A stretch of DNA of 64,000 bases from Paenibacillus camelliae (GTDB lineage: Bacteria > Bacillota > Bacilli > Paenibacillales > Paenibacillaceae). The notes below the pieces were generated by a model. It was not told where the DNA came from. It saw only the letters and a program-made list of their open reading frames with translations, and did no database searches. Numbering within the stretch: the stretch's first letter is position 1; each line of letters begins with the position of its first letter. The stretch spans positions 496,001-560,000 of the forward strand of contig NZ_JAMBNY010000001.1 of assembly GCF_023715345.1 (NCBI RefSeq), read 5' to 3'. Shown piece after piece: positions 18,236-27,224 of the stretch. The translations under genes were made by a program, and so were the position numbers.

Positions 18236-18264
18236 GAGACATGCGCTTATTTATATGTTATAAT
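18236..18264 (+). promoter_or_regulatory. promoter of the UPF0637 gene
   Basis: GAGACA, 17 bases, then TATAAT with an upstream TG (extended -10). It lies 58 bases before the ATG at 18322. The remaining 18029-18235 interval shows nothing else. Confidence 0.55.
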
Positions 18265-18321
18265 AATTATTAAATGATAAGACTTCTCAATAATTAAAAC
18301 AATCTTGAAAGGACGCATGCT

Positions 18322-18966
18322 ATGACAACAACTACAACTACTGGCTTTTCACCGAAAGATTTTGAAGTATTTCATATTCCTGGTCTTGAAGAACGCATGT
18401 CAGGCATTATTGAGCATATTAGACCAAAATTTCAGCGTATTGGCGAGCAGTTAGCTGCTGACATTAGTCCAGCTGTTGGCAACGAAATGTATCTTCATAT
18501 CGCTAAGCATGCTCGGCGCACAGTAAATCCTCCAAACGATACTTGGCTTGCGCTATGTGCTTCAAAGCGTGGTTATAAAGCTCATCCTCATTTTCAGCTA
18601 GGACTTTTTGATGATCATTTATTCGTTTGGCTCGCTTTAATCTATGAAGTACCTGGAAAGCGCAATATTGCTGCTTCCTTCCTCAATGATTTAGATGAAT
18701 TTATCGCTCAAATTCCAGAGCAGTACGTCGTCTCTGTCGATCATATGAAAAAGGAAGCTACTCGAGCTTCGGAGCTTGATACTGAGGGCTGGGAAAAATT
18801 ATTGACAAGATTCCGTGATGTAGGTAAAGCAGAGCTTCTCATCGGTCAGCATCTAAAACCAAACGACCCGATCGTGCAGGATGAACAGTTGCTCATCGAG
18901 TTTGCAGCTAGCACCTATCATCAGCTTATGCCTTTATACAAGAAAGCATGTCTTGCTTATGCTTAA
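18322..18966 (+). CDS. UPF0637 / DUF1054 family protein (YktB-like)
   Basis: The 214-aa sequence matches the YktB family: FEVFHIPGLEERM at the start, ISPAVGNEMYLHIAKHARRTVNPPNDTW, the hallmark ASKRGYKAHPHFQLGLFDDHLFVWLA, and YHQLMPLYKKA near the end. The family is widespread in Bacilli, cytoplasmic and without known function. The N-terminus contains a run of six Thr that is likely disordered. ATG behind GAAAGGA. A strong terminator follows. Confidence 0.9.
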   Translation: MTTTTTTGFSPKDFEVFHIPGLEERMSGIIEHIRPKFQRIGEQLAADISPAVGNEMYLHIAKHARRTVNPPNDTWLALCASKRGYKAHPHFQLGLFDDHLFVWLALIYEVPGKRNIAASFLNDLDEFIAQIPEQYVVSVDHMKKEATRASELDTEGWEKLLTRFRDVGKAELLIGQHLKPNDPIVQDEQLLIEFAASTYHQLMPLYKKACLAYA

Positions 18967-18974
18967 TACGAATG

Positions 18975-19026
18975 AAAAGACTCACCTCATGCCACTTAGC
19001 TGCTAGGCATGAGGTGAGTCTTTTTT
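18975..19026. terminator. bidirectional terminator
   Basis: GACTCACCTCATGCC and its reverse complement form a 15-bp stem with an A-run before and T-run after. It serves the UPF0637 gene and the convergent MFS gene. Confidence 0.9.
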
Positions 19027-19042
19027 AATTGATGTGTATCCT

Positions 19043-20212
19043 CTATTGCTCTACAAGCTTATTCGCATTACGATCTGCTTGCTTATAGTAATAAACGAGC
19101 AGCAGTGCCAGTAGGCTCAGTACGCCAGCTACAGCGTAAGGCAGTGTAATGGAGAATGAGAACAGAAACGCTCCAATTAGTGGGCCTGCAATCCTTCCTA
19201 GGCTATCCATCGAATTGCTTAAACCTGATGCTACTCCAACGCTTACACGTGTCTTCAATGTAATTAATGACGTAATACACGGTCTTGTAATCGCATTACC
19301 AATTCCGAATACAACGATCGAGATCGTCGCCCAAGTAAAGCTATGTGCGCCAAGCAGCATAAAAAATCCTATGGCTGATATAATCAGTCCTGCAACGATA
19401 AACTTAGGCTCTTGTCCAGGCTTCACATAACGACGGATGACTCCGCCTTGTATAACGGCTCCGGCAAGTCCTGAATATAAGAACATAAGTCCAACTTGAC
19501 CAGGAGTAACATCAAATCGCTCAATACCAAACAGCTGCAGTGTTGCTTCGATGAATGCGAGCGTAAAGGTAACGAAAAATGCAAGCACGTATAAATATTT
19601 GGACACACCCTCAAATGCCTTCCATCGTGACACTCTCGGCTCGTCCTTAGATACTCGTGCGTCGGTATCCTTTAAGATTGTAATCGCAAGCAGTGTAGTT
19701 AAAAGCGAAAGTGCTGCAGCTACGAAGAAAGGCGTTTGATAAGAGATCACACTTAGCATCCCACCAATAGCAGGGCCAATCATAAAGCCAAAGCCAATGG
19801 AGATCCCTACGAAGGCCATTCCTTTCGTACGCGTTTCAGCCGTTGTAATATCAGCTACATAAGCGACGATAACCGAGGTTACAGCACCTGAGAATAATCC
19901 TCCTAGCGCACGGGCCACATACATCAGTACAAGATTGCCGGCCACTAAGCCAAACATTAGAAAGCTAATACTGAAGCCGATTAAGCCCACAATTATTATT
20001 TTACGTCTGCCGATTCGATCAGACCATCCTCCCCAAACTGGAGATAGAATAAATGAAACTAACGAATAGATCGCAAGAATCGCACCATTATGTATTTCTG
20101 CATTGCTGGATGCTGTCTCTAATATGATCTCTGGCATAACTGGTATAATAATTCCAAATCCGATAAATGTAATCATTAGAATTGCCATGACGACAAGCAT
20201 ACGTTTATCCAT
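19043..20212 (-). CDS. MFS drug/proton antiporter-type efflux transporter
   Basis: A 389-aa twelve-helix major facilitator of the DHA1 group. Motif A is GGWSDRIGRRKIII after helix 2, and the helix-5 antiporter motif C is seen as FGFMIGPAIGGML. The N-terminus ITFIGFGIIIPVMPEIIL matches multidrug and tetracycline-type exporters. The substrate cannot be predicted. ATG 20212 is chosen because GGAGGGA lies upstream; an ATG six codons earlier overlaps that site. It is divergent from speA. Confidence 0.88.
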   Translation of the reverse strand: MDKRMLVVMAILMITFIGFGIIIPVMPEIILETASSNAEIHNGAILAIYSLVSFILSPVWGGWSDRIGRRKIIIVGLIGFSISFLMFGLVAGNLVLMYVARALGGLFSGAVTSVIVAYVADITTAETRTKGMAFVGISIGFGFMIGPAIGGMLSVISYQTPFFVAAALSLLTTLLAITILKDTDARVSKDEPRVSRWKAFEGVSKYLYVLAFFVTFTLAFIEATLQLFGIERFDVTPGQVGLMFLYSGLAGAVIQGGVIRRYVKPGQEPKFIVAGLIISAIGFFMLLGAHSFTWATISIVVFGIGNAITRPCITSLITLKTRVSVGVASGLSNSMDSLGRIAGPLIGAFLFSFSITLPYAVAGVLSLLALLLVYYYKQADRNANKLVEQ

Positions 20213-20330
20213 ATTTCTATATCCCTCCATCTTATAATCGTAACATAATCGCTCTGCTCTTAACTATGAACATTTCGTCACAACTTTTATCTTCAGTGCA
20301 GCTAGCTGTTATTTTTTGTTTTGAAATATA

Positions 20331-20358
20331 TTGCATATCCTTTTGTTTTTGTTATACT
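20331..20358 (+). promoter_or_regulatory. speA promoter
   Basis: TTGCAT, 16 bases, TATACT, about 42 bases before the speA ATG. Confidence 0.6.
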
Positions 20359-20399
20359 CTATATGTTTGTACATCTGAAGAAAGGCAGGGATGTAAACG

Positions 20400-21869
20400 A
20401 TGGATCATCATCGTACACCGCTCTTTACCGCGCTAACGAAACATGCAGCGCAGAACCCAGTACAGTTTCATATTCCGGGACATAAAAAAGGATTAGGGAG
20501 CGATCCCGAATTTCGTTCTTTTATTGGCGAAAATGCCCTGTCCATTGACTTAATTAACATTGCACCACTTGATGATCTACACCAGCCTACTGGAGTGATA
20601 GAAGAAGCTCAGCAGCTAGCTGCAGACGCATTCGGAGCTGATTACACCTATTTCTCCGTTCAAGGCACAAGCGGAGCAATTATGACGATGATCTTATCGG
20701 TATGCGCGCCTGGGGATAAAATTATTATTCCGCGCAATATTCATAAATCCGTGCTGTCTGCTATTATATTCGCCGGTGCTCGCCCAGTTTTTATTTCACC
20801 AGCTCAAGACAGTAAGCTTGGCATTGATCATGGGATTACGACTCGTTCGGTACGACGTGCGTTAGAGCGACATCCAGACGCAAAGGCTGTGCTTGTCATC
20901 AACCCAACCTATTTCGGCATTTGTGCCAATTTGAAGGAAATCGTTGAACTTGTTCACAGCTACCATATTCCCGTTCTTGTCGACGAGGCACATGGTGTGC
21001 TTATTCACTTCAATAAAAAGCTTCCAATGTCAGCTATGGAGGCTGGAGCAGATATGGCAGCTACAAGCGTGCATAAGCTTGGCGGTTCTATGACTCAAAG
21101 CTCCGTATTGAATGTGAAAAAAGGACTTATTAATCCACAGCGTGTGCAAACGATATTAAGCATGCTGACGACAACATCAACCTCCTATTTGCTGCTCGCT
21201 TCATTAGACACCTCTAGAAGACAGCTAGCGCTTTATGGTGAGAAAATTGCAGAACAAGCCATCGAGCTAGCTAATCAAGCACGTGAAGCGATTAACCAAA
21301 TTCCAGGACTATACTGCTTCGGAGAAGAGATTCTAGGTGATGAAGCAACGTATGATTATGACCCTACAAAGGTGACGATACACGTTCGCCATCTAGGCAT
21401 TACCGGTTATGATACAGAAAATTGGCTACGCGAGCATTTCAACCTTGAGATTGAGATGAGCGATATGTATAACATATTGTGCCTAGTTACACCAGGTGAT
21501 AACTCAGAGTCAGTACAGAAGCTCATTATTGCCTTAAAAACATTATCTGAAACGTACTATGAAGGCGCAGAGGCTCGAGAGCTTGTCGTTAAAATTCCAG
21601 AGATTCCTCAGCTATCACTTACTCCTCGTGACGCTTTCTATGCAGAAACCGAGGTCATCCCATTCAAGGAATCGGCTGGACGTATTATTGCAGAGTTTAT
21701 TTATGTGTATCCACCAGGCATTCCAATCTTACTGCCAGGTGAAGTTATTTCACAAAACAACATCGATTATATCATCGAGCATGTAGAGGTCGGCCTGCCA
21801 GTAAAGGGTCCTGAGGACCGCACAATCGAGCATGTTAAGGTGATCGTAGAGGAAACAGCGATCTTCTAG
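20400..21869 (+). CDS. speA: arginine decarboxylase-type PLP enzyme (Orn/Lys/Arg decarboxylase family)
   Basis: The 489-aa protein is a fold-type I PLP decarboxylase of the short bacillar class, the same length as B. subtilis SpeA (arginine to agmatine, first step of polyamine synthesis). Substrate motif FHIPGHKKG is at 23-31, SVQGTSGAIM binds the PLP phosphate, VDEAHG (194-199) holds the PLP-ring Asp, and SVHKLGGSMTQSS carries the Schiff-base Lys226. The C-terminal domain has YPPGIPILLPGE. Paralogues may use lysine or ornithine, so arginine is by family similarity. speE/speB are not adjacent. Confidence 0.88.
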   Translation: MDHHRTPLFTALTKHAAQNPVQFHIPGHKKGLGSDPEFRSFIGENALSIDLINIAPLDDLHQPTGVIEEAQQLAADAFGADYTYFSVQGTSGAIMTMILSVCAPGDKIIIPRNIHKSVLSAIIFAGARPVFISPAQDSKLGIDHGITTRSVRRALERHPDAKAVLVINPTYFGICANLKEIVELVHSYHIPVLVDEAHGVLIHFNKKLPMSAMEAGADMAATSVHKLGGSMTQSSVLNVKKGLINPQRVQTILSMLTTTSTSYLLLASLDTSRRQLALYGEKIAEQAIELANQAREAINQIPGLYCFGEEILGDEATYDYDPTKVTIHVRHLGITGYDTENWLREHFNLEIEMSDMYNILCLVTPGDNSESVQKLIIALKTLSETYYEGAEARELVVKIPEIPQLSLTPRDAFYAETEVIPFKESAGRIIAEFIYVYPPGIPILLPGEVISQNNIDYIIEHVEVGLPVKGPEDRTIEHVKVIVEETAIF

Positions 21870-21889
21870 CAGCCCTCCTCCAATGTAAT

Positions 21890-21937
21890 AGGAGTCCCTT
21901 CAGAGTGTATATAATCTGAAGGGACTCCTTTTTTATA
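21890..21937 (+). terminator. terminator after speA
   Basis: AGGAGTCCCTTCAGA pairs with TCTGAAGGGACTCCT across a 10-base loop, followed by TTTTTTA. Confidence 0.9.
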
Positions 21938-22023
21938 CATACCTCGATTTCCAATCTTCACCACATGCTGATCAGTTCTCAACTCTCCCCTAGCTTCCCT
22001 AATACAACACAACAATTATAACT

Positions 22024-22053
22024 AAAAAAATCCCGCTACAAATGCAGCGGGAT
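22024..22053 (-). terminator. terminator of the metNPQ operon
   Basis: On the minus strand ATCCCGCT and AGCGGGAT form an 8-bp GC-rich stem followed by TTTTTTT, 29 bases after the metQ stop. Confidence 0.9.
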
Positions 22054-22081
22054 ACAGTGAGAATATTGATTTATCCTAAGA

Positions 22082-22942
22082 TTAGAATACTGGAACCAGT
22101 GCTCCTTCATAGGTTTCCTCGATGAATTGCTTTACTTCTTCTGAAGTAAGAGCCTTAACAAGTTTTTGAATCGCCTCAGCGTCCTTATTATCTGGACGAG
22201 TTACAACGATATTTGTGTACGGCGAATCTTTATCCTCGATAAACAGTGCATCATTCATTGGATTCAATTGTGCTTCCAATGCGAAGTTCGTATTGATCAG
22301 CGCAAAATCAACCTCTTCCAATTGACGTGGAAGCATTGCTGCATCTAACTCAATAATGTCTAGATTTTTCGTATTCTCCGTAATATCTTTTTTCGTTGCA
22401 GTAATTCCTGCTTCTGGATTCAACTTAATGAAGCCTTGACTCTCAAGCAGCAACAACGCGCGTCCACCATTTGTTGGGTCATTCGGGATCGCAACTTTAG
22501 CGCCATCCTCGATTTCCTCTACAGATGTATATTTTTTAGAATAAGCGCCGAATGGCTCTACATGAATACCTGCTACAGCAACTAGCTCAAAGCCGTTTTG
22601 TGCATTTTGCTCATCAAGATAAGGCTGGTGCTGGAAGTAGTTTGCATCAAGCTGTTTTTCTTGCAGCTGAATGTTCGGTTGAACATAATCTGTAAACTCT
22701 TTTACCTCTAATTCGATGCCTTCCTCTTCAAGTGCTGGAGCTACAAACTTAAGAATATCAGCATGCGGTACTGTCGCACCAACAACAAGCTTTTCAAGCT
22801 GTGCAGGTGCTTCAGCTCCATTAGAGCCCGTTTCCTTATTTGTTGAGTTTGCCGAGTTGTTAGCTGCATCGTTTCCGTTTCCGCAAGCTGCTAAAACGAA
22901 TACTAACGCTAAAGTAAGTACAGACAAAGACCATTTTTTCAT
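22082..22942 (-). CDS. metQ: methionine-binding lipoprotein MetQ
   Basis: This is the substrate-binding lipoprotein of the D/L-methionine ABC importer. The signal peptide ends in lipobox LAAC with Cys20, followed by an Asn/Ser-rich linker to about residue 48. The NlpA/MetQ domain (LVVGATVPHADILKFVAPAL, QLDANYFQHQPYLDEQN, IPNDPTNGGRALLLLESQGFI, NTNFALEA) fills the rest. 286 aa is typical. It is last in metN-metP-metQ, 60 bases after metP. Confidence 0.95.
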   Translation of the reverse strand: MKKWSLSVLTLALVFVLAACGNGNDAANNSANSTNKETGSNGAEAPAQLEKLVVGATVPHADILKFVAPALEEEGIELEVKEFTDYVQPNIQLQEKQLDANYFQHQPYLDEQNAQNGFELVAVAGIHVEPFGAYSKKYTSVEEIEDGAKVAIPNDPTNGGRALLLLESQGFIKLNPEAGITATKKDITENTKNLDIIELDAAMLPRQLEEVDFALINTNFALEAQLNPMNDALFIEDKDSPYTNIVVTRPDNKDAEAIQKLVKALTSEEVKQFIEETYEGALVPVF

Positions 22943-23002
22943 ACAGTTACCCCTCCAAAAAATCTTTTTTGTAAATAAGGCTTGATCTATATATATATTT
23001 CC

Positions 23003-23662
23003 TTATTTCCTCGAAAAATAAATCACTAGTCGGTCGCCAACCATTTGTAGTATTTGCACTAAAATGATCATAAACACAACGGAAATGAGCATAATCTCGG
23101 ATTCATACCGATAGTAGCCATATCGAATTGCCAAGTCACCCAGCCCGCCGCCGCCAACCATACCTGACATTGCAGTATAGGAAACTAACGTAACGACTGT
23201 AATCGTCATACCGGCAATAAGACCTGGCAGTGATTCTGGTAGCAGAACTTTACGAATGACCTGCATCGTGGAAGCTCCCATTGCATAAGAGGCTTCAATG
23301 ACGCCTTTGTCCACCTCTCGTAAAGACGTTTCTACGAGTCTTGCAAAAAACGGCGCAGCTGCAATAACAAGGGGCGGAATTGTCCCTTCTACGCCAGTAG
23401 ATACTCCCATAATCATGCGAGTGAAAGGAATGAGAGCCAGAATCAATATAATAAAAGGAACGGAGCGGATGATGTTTACAACGAGTGACAATACTCTGTA
23501 TATGGCTTGCAGCACGATGGAATTGGACTTTGAGAAAACAAATAGTATGATTCCAAGCGGCAGCCCGATAATAAACGTAAACAACGTTGCAAATCCCATC
23601 ATTTGCAGGGTGTCTATTGTCGCTCCTCCCATTTCATTCCAATCGATTGAAGAGAAATCCAT
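23003..23662 (-). CDS. metP: methionine ABC transporter permease MetP/MetI
   Basis: A 219-aa permease with five to six membrane helices. The EAA-loop that docks to MetN is visible as EASYAMGASTMQVIRKVLLPESLPGLIAGM. It starts at the last base of the metN stop (overlap), indicating coupling. The neighbouring MetN and MetQ set methionine as the substrate class. Confidence 0.95.
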   Translation of the reverse strand: MDFSSIDWNEMGGATIDTLQMMGFATLFTFIIGLPLGIILFVFSKSNSIVLQAIYRVLSLVVNIIRSVPFIILILALIPFTRMIMGVSTGVEGTIPPLVIAAAPFFARLVETSLREVDKGVIEASYAMGASTMQVIRKVLLPESLPGLIAGMTITVVTLVSYTAMSGMVGGGGLGDLAIRYGYYRYESEIMLISVVFMIILVQILQMVGDRLVIYFSRK

Positions 23663-24669
23663 TATTCCATCACCTCCACATCAAGGTCATGCTCCTGCAG
23701 CTTTTGAATCGTTTGCTGAACCGCATCCTCTGTACCTTCAAGCGCAACGATCAGTTTACCATAAGGAGTATCCTTAATCGTTGAGATTGCCCCCTGTAAA
23801 ATAGCAAAGTCTACACCGGTTTCTCTAACCACCTGTGATAGTGTCGACTCATAGGTTTTTGAACCTAAATACGTAATTTGAACGAGTCTTGTCCACTTCT
23901 GACCTGTCCGGTATACTGCATGCTCTCCGCTAAACGAATCACGATTGACAAATTCCTTCGTAATGAAATGCTTTGGCTTTAAGAATACCTCTGTAACGGG
24001 TCCTTCCTCAACGATGCCCCCAGCGTGAATAACAGCAACACGGTCACATATGCTTTGAATCACATGCATCTCATGTGTAATGAGCATAATCGTAAGGTTA
24101 AACTTTTTATTAATGTCTAGAAGCAAGCTAAGAATAGAATCAGTTGTTTGAGGATCCAGTGCAGAGGTTGCCTCGTCACATAGCAGCACGTCCGGATCAC
24201 TGGCAAGCGCCCTTGCAATACCTACCCGCTGCTTTTGCCCACCAGATAGTTGTGCTGGATATTTATTACGATGCTCCTCAAGGCCAACTAAGCTTAGCAG
24301 TTCTTCTACTTTGCTTTTTATTTCAGCTTTTCCAGCTCCTCTTATCGTTAGCGGAAACGCAATATTGTCATATACAGTAGCAGAGGACAGTAGATTAAAG
24401 TGCTGAAAGATCATCCCTATCTTTCCTCTGTGCTGCTGCAGCTCTTTTTTTCCTAACCGCGTAAGCTCAACCCCGCCAACCCAAACCTCGCCAGATGTAG
24501 GTCGTTCAAGCAGATTAATGCATCTGATCAACGTACTTTTTCCTGCTCCCGAATGACCAATTACACCAAAAATCTCGCCCTTTTCCACAGTCAAATTTAG
24601 CCCAGAAAGTGCTGTAGTTTGATTTTTCTTTTTACCATAAACTTTTTTAATATTTTTTAGCTGAATCAA
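23662..24669 (-). CDS. metN: methionine import ATP-binding protein MetN
   Basis: The ATPase of the MetNPQ importer, 335 aa from TTG 24669. Walker A is GHSGAGKST, the Q-loop lies in IFQHFNLLSSATVYDNIAFP, signature LSGGQKQRVGIARAL, Walker B VLLCDEATSALDPQT and the H-loop THEMHV. The C-terminal ~90 residues form the NIL regulatory domain that senses internal methionine. TTG 24669 has GGGGGGAG just upstream and begins MIQLKNIKKVY as in homologues; a further upstream TTG at 24711 has no such site. The leader carries no SAM-I riboswitch that I can see. Confidence 0.95.
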   Translation of the reverse strand: MIQLKNIKKVYGKKKNQTTALSGLNLTVEKGEIFGVIGHSGAGKSTLIRCINLLERPTSGEVWVGGVELTRLGKKELQQHRGKIGMIFQHFNLLSSATVYDNIAFPLTIRGAGKAEIKSKVEELLSLVGLEEHRNKYPAQLSGGQKQRVGIARALASDPDVLLCDEATSALDPQTTDSILSLLLDINKKFNLTIMLITHEMHVIQSICDRVAVIHAGGIVEEGPVTEVFLKPKHFITKEFVNRDSFSGEHAVYRTGQKWTRLVQITYLGSKTYESTLSQVVRETGVDFAILQGAISTIKDTPYGKLIVALEGTEDAVQQTIQKLQEHDLDVEVME

Positions 24670-24785
24670 AGGTCTCCCCCCTACTTGCTTGAGGCTATTT
24701 TCGTTAACCAATTATTTTATATATATTAAGTCCGTTATATTCATTTATATCCGACTATTCCCATTTGCTTTATTGCAATAACATT

Positions 24786-24814
24786 ACTATACAATAAAAT
24801 TGTTCTGTTGTCTC
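24786..24814 (-). promoter_or_regulatory. possible metN promoter
   Basis: On the minus strand GAGACA, 17 bases, TATAGT, about 115 bases upstream of metN. The leader between promoter and start is AT-rich with no recognisable S-box core. Confidence 0.4.
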
Positions 24815-24890
24815 TCACATTTTTTCACAAATTTCGAGACGATTCAACGGAAACTTTATGAAATATTCATGAAAACGAGATAGACGCACA

Positions 24891-24925
24891 AAAAAACGGC
24901 CATGCATCAGTATGCACAGCCGCAT
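24891..24925 (-). terminator. terminator after the DUF1292 gene
   Basis: On the minus strand CGGCTGTGCAT pairs with ATGCATGGCCG (two G-U pairs) over a 4-base loop, followed by TTTTTTT. Confidence 0.85.
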
Positions 24926-24934
24926 AGTACATTG

Positions 24935-25246
24935 TTACTCACCGTTTTCGCTACGAGCAATTTCTTCGTAGATCGCTTGAACACGATCCCATTCCTCATC
25001 ATCTTCAATACCAACAAGGAATGTTTCCTCTTCTTCTTCCTCGATTCGGAAAATAACACCATCGCGCTCAGGATCTTGACGATCAAGCAGTACAGCATAC
25101 AATTGATCCTCTGATTCAAAGGTGTATACCATCACCATTTCACGCTCTTCGCCTTCATCATCGGCTATTATAAAGACATGCTCCTCATGCTCATGGTCAT
25201 GGTCATGTCCGCATCCACAGTCTGGTCCGTGTTCATGTTCACTCAC
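24935..25246 (-). CDS. DUF1292 protein with His/Cys-rich N-terminus
   Basis: 103 aa. Residues about 25-100 match the acidic DUF1292 (YrzB-like) domain: FESEDQLYAVLLDRQDP, EEEEEETFLVGIEDDEEWDRVQAIYEEI. The first ~23 residues form a separate segment, EHEHGPDCGCGHDHDHEHEE, with eight His and two Cys alternating with acids; this is a plausible metal-binding tail. The family occurs in many Firmicutes and has no known function. Monocistronic. Confidence 0.88.
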   Translation of the reverse strand: MSEHEHGPDCGCGHDHDHEHEEHVFIIADDEGEEREMVMVYTFESEDQLYAVLLDRQDPERDGVIFRIEEEEEETFLVGIEDDEEWDRVQAIYEEIARSENGE

Positions 25247-25328
25247 AGTCGTACCCTCATTTCACTAGAAATTTTGATTATGTAAACCATTCTATCCTAA
25301 CAGAATGTGTGAACACGGTCAAATGAAT

Positions 25329-25904
25329 TTAAGTGGAGGATATGATCTTCTCCGATGTAACGACCCACTCATCGCTAAATTCAGTTTGCATATAACAGCG
25401 AATGACATAATTACCGGAGGAACTAAAGCGATAGCTCGTCTCATCAGTAACGAACCAATAATTGTCTCTTTCCTTATCGACAGCAATTTTTTGAATGAGC
25501 GTTTCCTTGCCGCTTGGATCAACAATCGCAAATTTTACTGAATTCAGCTTGAATTGTACATTATCTACTTGAGCAAAGATTTTTATTTTCCCGCTAAAGC
25601 CTTTTGATACTTCACCAAATGTAGTTTCCGCACCATTGCTGCTATTGTATACAAACATATGGACATTTGGATCATAGATCACTGCGGTTTTGCTGTTAGA
25701 GTTCCACTCAACGATTGCATTAAGTGATTCTCCAACTTTTCGCAGCGGTAAATACGTTGTATTTTCAAAGAGCACACCCACTTCGCCAATATTGATACCA
25801 TTCACTAAAACCTTAATTTTCTGACTGGATGCATTTGCGAATATAATGGTTGAGCTCCATATCATCACTACGCAAACGAGCAGCAATAACTTTTTACCTT
25901 TCAT
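25329..25904 (-). CDS. secreted protein with copper-amine-oxidase-type stalk domain
   Basis: 191 aa with a Sec signal peptide (basic MKGKK, hydrophobic LLLLVCVVMIWSSTIIF, cleavage near ANASS). It is followed by a stalk domain (VLVNGINIGEVGVLFENTTYLPLRKVGESLNAIVEWN) of the copper amine oxidase N-terminal family, common in Paenibacillus surface proteins; this domain is not enzymatic. The C-terminal ~95 residues look like an Ig-like beta sandwich. There is no sorting signal, so it is secreted or loosely wall-bound. The role is unknown. Confidence 0.82.
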   Translation of the reverse strand: MKGKKLLLLVCVVMIWSSTIIFANASSQKIKVLVNGINIGEVGVLFENTTYLPLRKVGESLNAIVEWNSNSKTAVIYDPNVHMFVYNSSNGAETTFGEVSKGFSGKIKIFAQVDNVQFKLNSVKFAIVDPSGKETLIQKIAVDKERDNYWFVTDETSYRFSSSGNYVIRCYMQTEFSDEWVVTSEKIISST

Positions 25905-26206
25905 GGTCTAACAACCTCCAGTATATGAGCTTCTAAATCGTTAGACTATATTCATATAAAAAAGTTGCGGTTAATGAAAGAAATTTAACGTTGAAAAATT
26001 TTACATTAATCATAATTACGCTACAATTTGTAATAATAACTACAATTCATGTTGAATATCCGCTATACTTCCGCTAAAATGCTAGCTATGGAAATATATT
26101 GTTCCAAATTTGACCAATTAGCTTCATATTTTGTGATGTACATTACTGAAGTTTTGATCATAAACGACTATCTTTATAGATGAATGTCATGTGAGGAGGC
26201 ATCTGC

Positions 26207-26935
26207 TTGAAAATTACGATGATTGGTACGGGAAATGCTTTTGCAAAAGCCTACTTTAATAACAATGCACTCCTTGAATTGGATAATATGAAACTTTTAA
26301 TCGACTGTGGTATTACCTTGCCACATGCTTTATATCAATCAGGGAGAACATTTGCAGAGTTAGATGGTGTTCTAATTAGCCATATTCACGCAGATCATAT
26401 AGGCGGACTTGAAGAGCTCGCTTATCAGATGATGTATACTTACGCAAAAAAGCCTACCCTTTATATTGCCGAAACATTAATTGAACCACTATGGAACCAC
26501 TCCTTACGTGGTGGCCTTGTACAAGGGGAGCTCGATCACATTGAATGCTTCTTCAATGTCGTTCCACTTCAGCCAAACACAGATATCCAGCTTGCAGAGG
26601 ATTTAAAGATTAAGCTGCTGAAGACAGATCATATTAAAAACAAAGACAGCTACTCATTTATTATAAATGATACTTTCTTCTATTCTGCAGACATGACTTT
26701 TAATCCAAAGCTGCTAGAGGAACTACACCAGGCTGGTGTACAAACCTTCTATCATGATTGCCAGCTTGAAGGGCCGGGCCATGTTCATACAACCTTAAAA
26801 GAGCTGCTTACTCTTCCACTGGAACTTCAGCGGAAAATCAAGCTCATGCATTATGGCGACACAATAGGGAACTATATCGGTAAGACGGGTGCAATGGAAA
26901 TTGTAGAGCAAGGCAAACCGTCAATTATCGAATAG
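26207..26935 (+). CDS. MBL-fold metallo-hydrolase (RNase Z-like group)
   Basis: 242 aa with the metallo-beta-lactamase fold. The metal motif is SHIHADHIGGLEEL, other ligands are in KTDHI, SADMTF (bridging Asp) and LMHYGD. Start MKITMIGTGNAFAKAYFNNNALLE resembles the ElaC/RNase Z branch but lacks its exosite arm, so tRNA processing should not be assumed. TTG 26207 is the start, with GGAGG at 8 bases. The 301-base interval upstream (25905-26206) is AT-rich and shows no feature I can support. A DUF3892 gene follows after 15 bases. Confidence 0.85.
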   Translation: MKITMIGTGNAFAKAYFNNNALLELDNMKLLIDCGITLPHALYQSGRTFAELDGVLISHIHADHIGGLEELAYQMMYTYAKKPTLYIAETLIEPLWNHSLRGGLVQGELDHIECFFNVVPLQPNTDIQLAEDLKIKLLKTDHIKNKDSYSFIINDTFFYSADMTFNPKLLEELHQAGVQTFYHDCQLEGPGHVHTTLKELLTLPLELQRKIKLMHYGDTIGNYIGKTGAMEIVEQGKPSIIE

Positions 26936-26950
26936 GAGGGAGCTAATCTT

Positions 26951-27175
26951 ATGCAGCACGAGGTTGTCGCGGTAAGAAGAAACAGTGAAGGAGATATTAT
27001 TGAATTCAAGTTTTCCTCTGGAGAAGTTGTTGATTATCTACAAGCGCAGGAAATGGTGAAAAACGGAGAGATTAAAAACTTGCAGCTATTTAAGGGACGA
27101 GACCATGAGCAGCATATTCGGTCCATCCCTGACGATACCCCTGATAATAATCTCGATCAATTACCAACCTTTTAA
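26951..27175 (+). CDS. DUF3892 small protein
   Basis: 74 aa; the first ~57 residues (VVAVRRNSEGDIIEFKFSSGEVVDYLQAQEMVKNGEI) match DUF3892, a small beta-rich domain of unknown role. The Shine-Dalgarno is AGGAGGG. It forms a two-gene unit with the MBL-fold hydrolase and ends before a strong terminator. Confidence 0.85.
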   Translation: MQHEVVAVRRNSEGDIIEFKFSSGEVVDYLQAQEMVKNGEIKNLQLFKGRDHEQHIRSIPDDTPDNNLDQLPTF

Positions 27176-27179
27176 ATGA

Positions 27180-27224
27180 AAAAGGTAGGATGGGTGCATT
27201 TTATAACCCCATCCTACCTTTTCT
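27180..27224. terminator. bidirectional terminator
   Basis: AAGGTAGGATGGG and CCCATCCTACCTT form a 13-bp stem between convergent genes, with A-run and T-run on either side. Confidence 0.88.

Noticed and set aside
24670..24890. SAM-I (S-box) riboswitch before metN
   Set aside because: I searched for the conserved core and terminator on the minus strand and found neither; the leader is AT-rich and unstructured by eye.
24907..25119. 70-codon frame inside the DUF1292 gene
   Set aside because: Same-strand shadow frame of the DUF1292 coding sequence.
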